NCBI RefSeq assembly: GCF_004375085.3
Contig: NZ_SNAQ03000002.1
Location: forward strand, 248,001 to 312,000
Direction of reading: 5' to 3'
Length of the DNA: 64,000 bases
Source: Lewinella sp. W8
GTDB lineage: Bacteria; Bacteroidota; Bacteroidia; Chitinophagales; Saprospiraceae
The number at the start of each line of letters is the position of its first letter. Within the stretch, counting starts at the first letter, position 1. Below, piece by piece: positions 17,660-26,468 of the stretch. The notes beneath the pieces were generated by a model. The model did no database searches. It was not told where the DNA came from and saw only the letters and a program-made list of their open reading frames with translations. The position numbers were made by a program, and so were the translations under genes.

Positions 17660-18409
17660 ATGAAAGATTTAAGTGAAAAGGTAATTATCATCACCGGAGC
17701 CTCTTCCGGCATTGGGGAAGCAACGGCTAAATTATTGGCAGAAAGGGGTGCTAAAGTCGTCCTGGGTGCCCGCCGGACGGAAAAGCTGGCGCAGATTGTC
17801 GAAGATATTCAGGCGGCGGGAGGCGCGGCCGCGTACGGAAAACTGGACGTTACCGTTCCGGAGGATAATACCAACCTGGCGCAATTAGCAAAGGATAACT
17901 TTGGTGGTATCGACGCGATTTTCCTCAATGCGGGAATCATGCCCACCGCACCGCTTTCTGCGATGAAAACGGACGAATGGCGGCAAACGGTAGACGTGAA
18001 CGTCAACGGCGTACTCAATGGGATCGCTGCTGTCCTCCCAACTTTTCTGGAGCAGAAATCCGGTCACGTCATTGCCGTTTCTTCGGTCGCCGGTCTGAAG
18101 GCTTATCCCGGTAGTGCCGTTTACGGTGGTACCAAATGGTTCGTCAGAGACTTTATGGAAGTCCTGCGCATGGAATCGGCACTGGAAGGTACCAACATTC
18201 GCACGGCAACGATTTATCCTGCAGCCATCAACACTGAGTTGCTAGATAGTATCACCCACGAACAATCGGCCGAACAAATGGAAGGCCTTTATCAGCAACA
18301 TGGAATTGCCCCCGAACGGGTGGCGAACGTAGTAGCTTTTGCCCTTTCTCAACCCGAGGACACAAACGTCAATGAATTTACCCTGGGTCCCACAACACAG
18401 CCGTGGTAA
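17660..18409 (+). CDS. Short-chain dehydrogenase/reductase (SDR)
   Basis: 249-residue classical SDR oxidoreductase. The N-terminal Rossmann motif is ITGASSGIGEA, the basic GARRTEK stretch after beta-2 favours NADP(H), NAG is present at FLNAGIMP, the catalytic Ser lies in VIAVSSVAG and the Tyr/Lys pair is in YGGTK. No signal peptide, so it is cytoplasmic. Length and motifs are normal for the family; substrate unknown. It sits between the cupin and esterase genes, probably in one transcript. Confidence 0.93.
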   Translation: MKDLSEKVIIITGASSGIGEATAKLLAERGAKVVLGARRTEKLAQIVEDIQAAGGAAAYGKLDVTVPEDNTNLAQLAKDNFGGIDAIFLNAGIMPTAPLSAMKTDEWRQTVDVNVNGVLNGIAAVLPTFLEQKSGHVIAVSSVAGLKAYPGSAVYGGTKWFVRDFMEVLRMESALEGTNIRTATIYPAAINTELLDSITHEQSAEQMEGLYQQHGIAPERVANVVAFALSQPEDTNVNEFTLGPTTQPW

Positions 18410-18467
18410 GGGTTCGGTGACCACAAAGCTTTTCGATCATTCATCTAAACTTTCAATCCATCTTCCT

Positions 18468-19655
18468 ATGTCTAAGCATTCCTTTGGTCTTCCCTTGTTG
18501 TTCCTGATGGGCCTTCTTCCTGGCTTGATGTTCGCGCAACAGGATATTTTTGGTGCGGCCGGCCTCGTTTCACCCCAAATCAACGAAGACAACTCCGTCA
18601 CTTTCCGGCTAAAAGCTCCTAAGGCAGACACGGTATTGCTATCCGGCAACCTACATGTGGAAAATGCCTTTTCTCCGATTACGTATCAAATGACCAGGGG
18701 GGAAGATGGCATTTGGACGTACACGACGTCCCCCCTCCCTTCCGAATTATACCGCTATAACTTCGTGGTAGATGGTGTCCGTACGGTGGATCCCAGCAAC
18801 GCCCACGTACAGCGGGACGTAGCCAACATCTCCAACATTTTCCTTATCGGCGGTGGAAAGGCGGAGGACTATAAAGTACAGGATGTCCCCCACGGCACCG
18901 TTGCCTATCGTTGGTATGATTCTTCGAGGAACGAAAAGAAGCGTCGCCTGACCGTCTATACTCCGCACGGTTACGAAAACGGGACCTCAACCTACCCGGT
19001 AATGTATCTGCTACACGGAATTGGTGGCGACGAAGAAGCCTGGTTAGGTACGGGGCGGGCCGCACAGATCATGGACAACCTGATCGCTCAGGGGGAAGCT
19101 GAACCCATGATTGTGGTGATTACCAACGGAAACGTTGCCCAGGAAGCCGCTCCGGGCATGGGGAGCAACGGTATGCCTCAACCCTCCTTTCAGTTACCGA
19201 ACACCATGGACGGCAAGTTTGAAGAGACCTTCGGTGAGATTATGGAATTCGTAGAAACGGAATACCGTACCGAAGGCACGAAAGCCGGACGGGCCATTGC
19301 CGGCCTGTCCATGGGTGGTTTCCATACGGCCAACATCTCCCTGAACTACCCCAATACTTTTGATTACGTCGGGTTATTTTCCTCCGCGCTAGGGGTGCGT
19401 TCCCCCGAAGCGACTTCACCGATCTACCAGGATCAGGACAAGAAGCTACGGCAGCAAATGGAAAACGGATATGAATTATACTGGATGGCCATTGGCGAAG
19501 ATGATTTCCCCATGCTCCTGAAGGGAAATACGGATTTCCGCAAGAAAATGGACGATATGGGCATGAAGTACGAATACCTCGAAACTGCCGGTGGTCACAC
19601 CTGGAACAACTGGCGGGATTACCTGGTGCTGTTTACGCAACGGCTCTTTAAGTAA
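18468..19655 (+). CDS. Secreted esterase of the enterochelin/feruloyl-esterase type
   Basis: 395 residues from the ATG at 18468, chosen because it opens a clear signal peptide (MSKHSFGLPLLFLMGLLPGLMFAQ); the frame is open further upstream but that part overlaps the SDR gene. An N-terminal CBM48/E-set-like domain (VTFRLKAPKADTVLLSGNL, about 40-135) is followed by an alpha/beta hydrolase domain with YPVMYLLHGIGGDEEAW, the nucleophile elbow GLSMGG and a closing GGHTWNNW histidine. This two-domain layout is that of Bacteroidota feruloyl/acetyl-xylan-type esterases (CE1-like). Exact ester substrate is unknown. Confidence 0.9.
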   Translation: MSKHSFGLPLLFLMGLLPGLMFAQQDIFGAAGLVSPQINEDNSVTFRLKAPKADTVLLSGNLHVENAFSPITYQMTRGEDGIWTYTTSPLPSELYRYNFVVDGVRTVDPSNAHVQRDVANISNIFLIGGGKAEDYKVQDVPHGTVAYRWYDSSRNEKKRRLTVYTPHGYENGTSTYPVMYLLHGIGGDEEAWLGTGRAAQIMDNLIAQGEAEPMIVVITNGNVAQEAAPGMGSNGMPQPSFQLPNTMDGKFEETFGEIMEFVETEYRTEGTKAGRAIAGLSMGGFHTANISLNYPNTFDYVGLFSSALGVRSPEATSPIYQDQDKKLRQQMENGYELYWMAIGEDDFPMLLKGNTDFRKKMDDMGMKYEYLETAGGHTWNNWRDYLVLFTQRLFK

Positions 19656-19735
19656 GTGACTGCATCTCTTCCCCAGTAAAGGTTTCCCCCTTAATACCCC
19701 TAAATTATGCTCGTTTACCGGAACAATTTTGATAC

Positions 19736-20308
19736 ATGGAGAAACTAGCCGACAAAAACATCTTCGTCCGGCTCAGAGCCGGAGAAGTCGTGCCCATGGA
19801 CGACCCGGAATACGGTGACATCCGGGAAGTGGTCAACCGAACGATGGAGCTTTCCCGGAAGCTCAATAAGGCCGCAAACGTTGATGACATCAGAACCTGC
19901 CTCAGTAAGCTGATCGACCGGGAGGTCGACCAAAGTACGGTACTGTTCACGCCGTTTTTCACCAACATCGGCATCAACATCAGCCTGGGAAAGCGGGTCT
20001 TCATCAATCACGCTTGCAGCTTCCTCGACCTCGGAGGCATCACCATTGAAGACGACGTTATGATCGGTCCCCGGGTGAACATCACCACGGAGAACCACGG
20101 CGTTGAGGTGGCAACCCGCAAATCCATGATCCCCGGAGCGGTCGTCATCAAAAAAAATGCCTGGATCGGTGCCGGTGCCACCATTCTTCCCGGCGTAACC
20201 GTCGGGGAGAATTCCGTGGTGGCCGCCGGAGCGGTCGTTAATCGCGACGTCCCTCCCAATACGGTGGTGGCGGGCGTACCCGCCCGGGAGATCAGGCGAA
20301 TCGTATAG
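19736..20308 (+). CDS. Hexapeptide-repeat (LbH) acetyltransferase
   Basis: 190-residue acyltransferase with the left-handed beta-helix of the maltose/galactoside O-acetyltransferase group. An N-terminal helical region precedes the MAT-like segment FFTNIGINISLGKRVFINHACSFLD, then hexapeptide coils (ITIEDDVMIGPRVNI, AWIGAGATILPGVTVGENSVV) and the usual ending PPNTVVAGVPAREIR. The transferred group is acetyl from acetyl-CoA in characterised relatives; the acceptor is unknown. The stop is 11 bases from the end of the converging rhamnosidase gene. Confidence 0.9.
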   Translation: MEKLADKNIFVRLRAGEVVPMDDPEYGDIREVVNRTMELSRKLNKAANVDDIRTCLSKLIDREVDQSTVLFTPFFTNIGINISLGKRVFINHACSFLDLGGITIEDDVMIGPRVNITTENHGVEVATRKSMIPGAVVIKKNAWIGAGATILPGVTVGENSVVAAGAVVNRDVPPNTVVAGVPAREIRRIV

Positions 20309-20319
20309 TTTATCGCCGT

Positions 20320-23300
20320 CTACTGAACCTGGATAGTGTATTCCCCCGACCCAAGCCGGAAGTGTAGGCGCCCCTCCCGACGTTCTCCCGCCACGGCTCT
20401 TCCGTCGGCCCATTGCACCTGCGCGCGCGCCAAAACGGGAAGCGCCACGGCGGCCTGCGTATTGGGCGGCACCCGAAACCGGTACACCACCTGTCCCTCC
20501 GTTTGCTCCCAACTGCTCTCGATCCGGCCGTAGGGGGAGTCGTAATGCCCCCGGGCAAAGGTCATTTGCCCCGTGGGGTCCGGCGTGGGGGCCAGGATAA
20601 AGCGTTGAAAGCCCGGAACGTCGGGGTCTCGCTGAATACCCAGGGATCGCTCGTACATCCAGCTGGCCACGGCACCGAAGGAGTAGTGATTGAAGGAATT
20701 CATGCTGTTGTTGCCGTCAAAGCCCCGGTCGTGGGTGTAGGAATTGAGGCGTTCCCAGATGGTGGTCGCTCCGTTCTTCACCGGGTAAAGCCAGCCGGGG
20801 TACGCTTCCTGCTGCAGCATCCGGTAGGCCAGATCGTCGCGGCCGGTTTTGCTGAGCGCCTCGGCGATGGCCGCCGTCCCGATGAAGCCGGTCATCAGCG
20901 CGTAGGGCGGGCGGGTTACGCCCCCATCATCGACGTTCTCCCGCTCCACGGCTTTCGCCAGCAACTGGCCGGCGCGCCGGGTACCCTCCCCCTCCGCAAA
21001 GAGGTTGAAGGCCAGCGGAATGGCGTAGGAAGCCTGGGTGTTGACCGGTGTTCCAACTTTGGTGGAATCCACCGTCAGACCCCGACCAAAGGAAAAGCCA
21101 ACGCCCTGACTGAGGGTTTGTCCCGTCGTAGGGTCCACGTATAAATCCCTGAATTGTGCTTTGCTCTCGCGAAGGATTTCGCGGTAGTGCCGCGCATCCT
21201 CCCGTTCGCCCAGAACCTCCGCGGTAGTCGCTACGAGGTACAGATCGTGGAGGTAGTAGGCGTGCCAGAGCATGGAGTTGTCGTTCTTGTTGTTTTCCGG
21301 GCTCAGCCAGTCGCCGAGGGGGCCCTCGGCCATTAACCCGTTCTCGAAGCGATCGCCCAGAAACTCCACGTAGGATCGCATGGCCGGGTAGTGGTCCCGC
21401 AGGGCCACCAGGTCACCAAACTGCCGGTAGTTTTCCCAGGGCACCACGATACCGGCGCTGCCCCAGATCGTACCGCCGAAGCCGTTTCCGACCGGCGCCA
21501 CGTCGCTGAACCGGCCATTGTCGCCCTGCATGTCCCGGATGGCCAGGGCGTGGCGATTGAGGAACAGATTGACGTCCGCCAACCAGGTTGCCGCCCGGCC
21601 GAAGACGTTGATGTCTCCGTTCCAACCCATGCGCTCATTACGGGCCGGCGTATCGGTGGGGATGGACAGGAAATTGCCCCGCAACGACCAGATGATATTC
21701 TCCCAGAAGCGATTTACCAGCGTATTTGAGGTTTCGTAGGACGAGGCCAGCTCCCGCACCGAGCTGATCACCAAACCTTCGACGGCATCCAATGGCGGTG
21801 GCTCCGCTACTCCGGTAATCTCCAGATACCGGAACCCATGGAAAGTGAAGCGGGGCTGAATCACTTCCCGGGCGGCTCCCTTAGTGACGTAAATGTCCTG
21901 GGTGAGCGCCGCGCGGATATTCTCCAGCATAATCATTTGCTCCAGCCCCGCGTAGTCCGGCAACTCCGGGTAGCGGACTTCCGCATAGCGGAGGGTGATC
22001 GTATCGCCCGCCCGGGTATCTTCCAGGGTGATGCGGGGCACGCCCACCATATTCTGCCCCAGGTCGTAGACGAAGACGCCGGGACGGACTTCCTCTACAC
22101 GCTGCGGAACCAGGGATTCCACGATGGTCGCGTTTTCGCCCAGTTGGCTGCGCAGGTTCCAGTCGGTGTACTCCAGGGAAAGCCGACGACCGGCAAAGCC
22201 GTACCGCACGCCCGTTTCCGCGGTTCCTTCCAGGGGCACCTCCACAGCGGGCTTCCAGGCCGAATCGTCGTAGTTCGGTTCCGCCCAGCCACCGATTTCC
22301 TTACGGGCGTCGTAGACCTCACCCTGGAAAAAGCTGCCGTACCGAACGGGACCGTCGGTGTATATTTTCCAATCCGCTTCGTTGGTGGTGACCACTTTTT
22401 CGGTGCCATCCGCGTAGGTGATGATGAGTTGCGCCAGTAGTGATTGGCGGTCGCCGAAGTAGTTCCAGTTGCTTCCCGTGAAGGTGATCGCTCCGCTCCA
22501 CCAGCCTTCGCCCAGCCACGCCCCGAGGGCGTTGGGGGCCCCGGCGCGGATCCGGTCGGTCACGTCGTAGGTCTGGTAAAAGTGGGTTTTGTTGTACTGG
22601 GTCAGGCCGGGATTAAAGTAATCCTCCCCCACCCTTTCCCCGTTGAGGTAGAGCTCGTAAATACCGCGGGCGCTTACGTAAAGGCGGGCCCTGGCGATGG
22701 ATTTATCCGCCGCCTCGAACTCCGTGCGCAGCATCGGTGCCGCGTTCTGGCTGGGGTCGGCAAGGTGCAGTACCGTTTCCCCGGTGGCCCGGGCCGACTG
22801 GTCGGGAATTCGCCCGATGACGGGAAAGTTGCGGCGGTAATTCGTCACGAAGGCCTCCTTCAATTCCCCCCGTTGGCCGGGGCGCAATAGCAGGCCCATC
22901 TCGCCCACCATCGGTGCGGAAATGAAGTCGCCGCCCGGGCCGTAGGGGTTAATCGTCATTCGCTCTGCATTGAGCTGGTGGGGCCGCTGATCGGGTGCTG
23001 CGTAATGCTTCAGGTTCGGATCCTCCGGAAGTGGAGAATTTGCGTCATCTGCGTTCGGCCCGTAGATGAAGAGGTCTCCCTGACCGTAGACCAGCGCCAG
23101 CTGAAAGCGGTGTTCCGCGTGGCGGTTGTCGGCGTTAATGATGTCCGTGGGAATCTCGTAGGTCAGGAGTGGGGTATCCGCCCGGTCGTCCGGTGTGTAG
23201 CCGGCGCGGTAGACGTGCATGCTGGCGGGTTCTCCCTGGTCGATACCGGAAACATCCAGTTCGAGGGCGAAGTAGCTGCTGTCCTGCGGATTTTCTTGTT

Positions 23301-23895
23301 GGTAGAGATTTTTGTTGGCGTCCAGAAGGCGCGGATCATTGGCCCCGAAAACAAAGGCAGCGCGCGTCGAGGACTCGTCGATGCGCAGCGAGAAGTAAAG
23401 GCGAAAGACGGAGAGGTAATCGCTGTAGAGGGGGATATCATCGTCTCCCCCGCCGATCCATTGGGCGTCATTCCAGGCGTTTTTACCGTCCGCTGAACCC
23501 CGTTGGGAGTAGCCGTTGAGCGTCAGGGCGGTTTCAAAATGGGCGCTGGCCGAAGTGGTATTCCCGAGCTCGTCCCAGCTGGTCACCGTCCACCGGTAAC
23601 GCGTGCGGGGCGACAGGGGAAGGCCTTGATAAATGATGTTCTGCGATTTGGTTCCGGCTATTTTTCCGGAATCCCACCGACTATCTCCGGAAGGGTCAGT
23701 TACCCGAATCTGGTAGGCTTGCTGGACGGCGTTTCGCCGGTCATCCGGGGTGGTTAACCGCCACCCGAAACGGGGAGCCTCGGTCTCCACCCCCAGCGGC
23801 TCCGACAGAAATTCCGTGCGCAAATCGGCCAGGCTGGTCTGGGCCATCAGCCCCGTAGTGGCCAGAAGCCATAATACCGTCATCGAAATTCGCAT
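20320..23895 (-). CDS. Glycoside hydrolase family 78 alpha-L-rhamnosidase
   Basis: 1191 residues from the ATG at 23895, which opens a signal peptide (MRISMTVLWLLATTGLMAQ); ten further codons upstream are open but unlikely. Order: an N-terminal domain with the family opening LRTEFLSEPLGVETEAPRFGW; a beta-sandwich insertion (about 100-370); Bac_rhamnosid_N (ARLYVSARGIYELYLNGERVG); the concanavalin-like domain; and the (alpha/alpha)6 catalytic barrel with TPARNERMGWNGDINVF, which holds the general acid region. A beta-sandwich closes it. The enzyme releases terminal L-rhamnose from plant or algal glycans or glycosides, in the periplasm or outside the cell. It is longer than most GH78 proteins because of the N-terminal insertion. 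Neighbouring esterase, acetyltransferase and SGNH genes fit glycan processing. Confidence 0.92.
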   Translation of the reverse strand: MRISMTVLWLLATTGLMAQTSLADLRTEFLSEPLGVETEAPRFGWRLTTPDDRRNAVQQAYQIRVTDPSGDSRWDSGKIAGTKSQNIIYQGLPLSPRTRYRWTVTSWDELGNTTSASAHFETALTLNGYSQRGSADGKNAWNDAQWIGGGDDDIPLYSDYLSVFRLYFSLRIDESSTRAAFVFGANDPRLLDANKNLYQQENPQDSSYFALELDVSGIDQGEPASMHVYRAGYTPDDRADTPLLTYEIPTDIINADNRHAEHRFQLALVYGQGDLFIYGPNADDANSPLPEDPNLKHYAAPDQRPHQLNAERMTINPYGPGGDFISAPMVGEMGLLLRPGQRGELKEAFVTNYRRNFPVIGRIPDQSARATGETVLHLADPSQNAAPMLRTEFEAADKSIARARLYVSARGIYELYLNGERVGEDYFNPGLTQYNKTHFYQTYDVTDRIRAGAPNALGAWLGEGWWSGAITFTGSNWNYFGDRQSLLAQLIITYADGTEKVVTTNEADWKIYTDGPVRYGSFFQGEVYDARKEIGGWAEPNYDDSAWKPAVEVPLEGTAETGVRYGFAGRRLSLEYTDWNLRSQLGENATIVESLVPQRVEEVRPGVFVYDLGQNMVGVPRITLEDTRAGDTITLRYAEVRYPELPDYAGLEQMIMLENIRAALTQDIYVTKGAAREVIQPRFTFHGFRYLEITGVAEPPPLDAVEGLVISSVRELASSYETSNTLVNRFWENIIWSLRGNFLSIPTDTPARNERMGWNGDINVFGRAATWLADVNLFLNRHALAIRDMQGDNGRFSDVAPVGNGFGGTIWGSAGIVVPWENYRQFGDLVALRDHYPAMRSYVEFLGDRFENGLMAEGPLGDWLSPENNKNDNSMLWHAYYLHDLYLVATTAEVLGEREDARHYREILRESKAQFRDLYVDPTTGQTLSQGVGFSFGRGLTVDSTKVGTPVNTQASYAIPLAFNLFAEGEGTRRAGQLLAKAVERENVDDGGVTRPPYALMTGFIGTAAIAEALSKTGRDDLAYRMLQQEAYPGWLYPVKNGATTIWERLNSYTHDRGFDGNNSMNSFNHYSFGAVASWMYERSLGIQRDPDVPGFQRFILAPTPDPTGQMTFARGHYDSPYGRIESSWEQTEGQVVYRFRVPPNTQAAVALPVLARAQVQWADGRAVAGERREGRLHFRLGSGEYTIQVQ

Positions 23896-24029
23896 AATCG
23901 TGACACTTTTAGTGAGCAAAACCATTTGTAATCAAAGCTTCAAACTACCAATTCTGGAAAAGAACGGGCGATCAGCGAGGCCGATACCCAGGGTGATTTA
24001 TCCTAGCGGGAATAGGAAGATAACTATTT

Positions 24030-24046
24030 GGCGCAAGCGCGGGTGC
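24030..24046. repeat. Variant copy of dispersed 19-bp repeat
   Basis: GGCGCAAGCGCGGGTGC, one base different from the 13221 and 36929 copies over 17 bases, in the gap between the rhamnosidase and SGNH genes. Confidence 0.6.
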
Positions 24047-24078
24047 CGCGCAAACCAGTAAGAGCCAGGTCTTCGCAT

Positions 24079-24759
24079 CTACTCCCTTAGCGTTCGCTCA
24101 ATCACCGGGACGACAATGGTTTTCATGATCGCGTAGCCCGCAGCCGTAGGGTGTACACCGTCCTCCGCTAATTCGACGTCCATGCCCCCGGCATCGTTGG
24201 TGAGGGCTGCGTGGTAGTCCACGAAGGGAATATTTTCTGACCGGGCGAAGGCGGCAATACTTTGGTTCAGTTCAATGATCATGTTAGAGCGGTCCCCCAG
24301 GGCGGGTCGCCAGCTAAATTTGGTCGCCGGCAGTACCGCCGCCAGGATAACCTTGATGCCGTTGGCCCGGGCGATGTCTACCATGGAGCGAATGTTCCCC
24401 AGGGTAAATTCCGGATCGTAGGGACCGGTATTCTCGGCCACATCGTTCGTCCCGATGTGGATCACGACGGCCCGCGGCCGCAGGTCGAGCACGTCCTGCC
24501 GGAAGCGCAGGAGGAGCTGAGGGGATGTCTGCCCGCTGATTCCCCGGCCCACAAAATTATGGTCATCAAAAAAGGCCGCGTCCGTCCGTACCCAGCCTTC
24601 GGTAATGGAATTCCCCAGGAACACCACCCGCTGCTCCCCGGGCTCCGGCGGGGGAAGTGCTTCGTTGGCGGCACGGTAACGGGCAAGTTGGGCGAAATCA
24701 GCCTGGGCCGATACAACCGCCGTGGAGAGCAAAAACAACAGACTGAAGAAACTTCGCAT
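24079..24759 (-). CDS. SGNH/GDSL-type esterase/lipase
   Basis: 226 residues from the ATG at 24759, which begins a signal peptide (MRSFFSLLFLLSTAVVSAQ); the frame extends upstream but without features. SGNH blocks are complete: block I FLGNSITEGW (nucleophile Ser), the Gly of block II in GRGISGQT, block III IGTNDV and block V DGVHPTAAGY with the catalytic Asp/His. The family deacetylates or deacylates carbohydrate and lipid substrates. It follows the rhamnosidase on the same strand in gene order, upstream of it by 183 bases, so the two may be co-transcribed for glycan use. Confidence 0.92.
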   Translation of the reverse strand: MRSFFSLLFLLSTAVVSAQADFAQLARYRAANEALPPPEPGEQRVVFLGNSITEGWVRTDAAFFDDHNFVGRGISGQTSPQLLLRFRQDVLDLRPRAVVIHIGTNDVAENTGPYDPEFTLGNIRSMVDIARANGIKVILAAVLPATKFSWRPALGDRSNMIIELNQSIAAFARSENIPFVDYHAALTNDAGGMDVELAEDGVHPTAAGYAIMKTIVVPVIERTLRE

Positions 24760-25098
24760 GGTGACTTTATCTTGGGAGTAGTTGGAAAAATTGATGGTAC
24801 CAAAACGGTAGCGCTTCTTGCCCTCCGTCAAAAAACTGACCCGCAATGGCCTACCCTACCCTTACATCGCCCCGGGTCTCCCGGGCGATTGCCGTCGGGT
24901 TTTGCCGGCCAACCCCAAAAATTGAGTGCCTAATTACCTGGCGATAAAAAATTTCGTAGCCTTTGTAACCTATTTCATGTTGGGGAGTATACGGGCTACG
25001 AGGACTGGCCAGTAAATGATGCTGCTTAAATTACCTTTAACGCCTTCCCAATCTTCCCCACGAAACACAATTTAAACTCCCGATTTAGCGCCCCGAAT

Positions 25099-26034
25099 AT
25101 GCCCAGCACTTTCCGCCAAAACATAACGTCCCTGGTTTGCACCCTCCTCCTGATGATCGTATCTACGGCATCCGGAACGGCCCAATCCGCGGGTGAGGAA
25201 CACCAGTACCTTGGCCAGCAACCACCCGGGTTGGAGCCACAGAAGTTCGCCCCCGGCTTCATATCCCTGCCCGAAGAATATGAATATGGCTCGGTATTCA
25301 ACCGGGAGGCAACCGAGTTTTATTATGGCGTGGACCTGGGCAATCGCGTCGAAATCAGATACTCGGCCTGGGACGGCAAAAAGTGGAGTACTCCGCGGAC
25401 CATCCTGCCCAACCAAAATTACGGCATGAACGACCCGTTTCTTTCTCCCGATGAACAACGGCTCTACTTCATTTCCCCCAAGGCTCTGAAGGGTGAGGGG
25501 ACCAAAGAGGACTACGACATCTGGTACCTGGAAAGAAGAGGAAGTACGTGGTCCAAACCCATTAATGCGGGGCTAAACATCAATACCGGGAGTAACGAAT
25601 ACTACATCTCCTTCACCCGGGAAGGCACCATGTATTTCTCTTCCAATCGCAGCGTTCCCGAAAAATCGGGCCGTGATTTTGACATCTATTCCTCCGCCTA
25701 CGTCGACGGAAAATTTCGGGAAGCCAAACGCCTGGGAGAAGCCATCAACACCCCAAATTACGAAGCCGACGTCTTCGTAGCCCCGGACGAAAGCTACCTG
25801 ATTTTCTGCGCCACCCGGCCCGATGGCTTTGGCCGCGGAGACCTCTACATCAGCTTCAAAGCTTCCGACGGAAACTGGACCCCTTCCGTTAACATGGGGG
25901 ACGTCATTAATTCGGAAAGCCACGAACTCTGCCCCTTCGTCACCCACGACGGGAAATATCTCTTTTACACCAGCGATCAGGATATTTACTGGGTAAGCAC
26001 GGAGATTTTCGAGGGGATGAGGAAAGGGAGGTAA
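25099..26034 (+). CDS. Secreted PD40 (TolB-like propeller) repeat protein
   Basis: 311 residues with a signal peptide (residues about 1-29, ending GTAQS). The body is a beta-propeller made of WD40-like PD40 blades: FLSPDEQRLYFIS, FTREGTMYFSSNR, FVAPDESYLIFCATRP and FVTHDGKYLFYTS. Each blade has the acidic-Gly-x-x-(hydrophobic)-x-(F/Y)-x-S pattern. No catalytic domain is attached, so a binding or scaffolding role outside the cytoplasm is likely. It stands alone, divergent from the SGNH gene. Confidence 0.85.
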   Translation: MPSTFRQNITSLVCTLLLMIVSTASGTAQSAGEEHQYLGQQPPGLEPQKFAPGFISLPEEYEYGSVFNREATEFYYGVDLGNRVEIRYSAWDGKKWSTPRTILPNQNYGMNDPFLSPDEQRLYFISPKALKGEGTKEDYDIWYLERRGSTWSKPINAGLNINTGSNEYYISFTREGTMYFSSNRSVPEKSGRDFDIYSSAYVDGKFREAKRLGEAINTPNYEADVFVAPDESYLIFCATRPDGFGRGDLYISFKASDGNWTPSVNMGDVINSESHELCPFVTHDGKYLFYTSDQDIYWVSTEIFEGMRKGR

Positions 26035-26078
26035 GACTGAGGCTGAGGCTGAGGCTTAGGAGAAGGACATTGGCGCAT

Positions 26079-26124
26079 TCGTAGAACGGAGGTATCGCCG
26101 ATGGCGATGGTATCCGTCCGACGA
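26079..26124. repeat. Palindromic repeat, copy A
   Basis: Outer arms TCGTAGAACGGA and TCCGTCCGACGA (two mismatches) enclose an inner ATCGCC-gat-GGCGAT hairpin. Nearly the whole 68-base surrounding block (from about 26062) is repeated at 26392-26460. Confidence 0.8.
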
Positions 26125-26146
26125 CGAAAAAGAGCAGTGCCCGGGA

Positions 26147-26170
26147 AAGGCTTGCTCCGCAAGCCGGTCG
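26147..26170. repeat. 24-base hairpin repeat (inverted copy at 48277-48300)
   Basis: The segment contains GGCTTGCTCCGCAAGCC, a stem of seven bases with a three-base loop, and is identical over 24 bases to the reverse complement of 48277-48300. Confidence 0.75.
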
Positions 26171-26410
26171 TAATGGCTGAAGAAAAGACGAAGCTAAAAC
26201 GAAAAGGAAGCTCGAACGCCCAGGCGTGAGGCACGAGCGGGCTGGTCGGCCGAGTGGAGAGAGGGCCAGCCAAAATTATCCAATCAATTTGGCAAGCCAC
26301 CATCGACTTTTCGAAGCGCACGCGCTTCACCCAGCTCGAAAATGAGCGTCCCCTTCAGGAGGTTTCTGATTAACATCATCGAAGGCTAAAGGGAAAGGAC
26401 GTTGGCGCAT

Positions 26411-26456
26411 TCGTCGGACGGAGGTATCGCCGATGGCGATATTATCCGTCCGACGA
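26411..26456. repeat. Palindromic repeat, copy B
   Basis: Perfect 12-base outer arms TCGTCGGACGGA and TCCGTCCGACGA enclose an inner ATCGCC-gat-GGCGAT stem. This is a REP/BIME-like palindrome; copy A lies 332 bases away in the same orientation. Confidence 0.85.
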
Positions 26457-26468
26457 CAAAGCGGTGAT

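Larger units (their letters stand above)
26035..26468. other. Repeat-rich intergenic region
   Basis: 434 bases with no credible gene. It begins with a short GAGGCTGAGGCT direct-repeat run (26036-26060) also seen after genes at 29815 and 47930. It then holds two copies of a palindromic element (26079-26124 and 26411-26456) and a 24-base hairpin-forming segment (26147-26170) that recurs in inverted orientation at 48277-48300. One of the palindromes lies just beyond the stop of the minus-strand DUF5916 gene and may act as its transcription end, although it lacks a T-tract. Confidence 0.65.
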
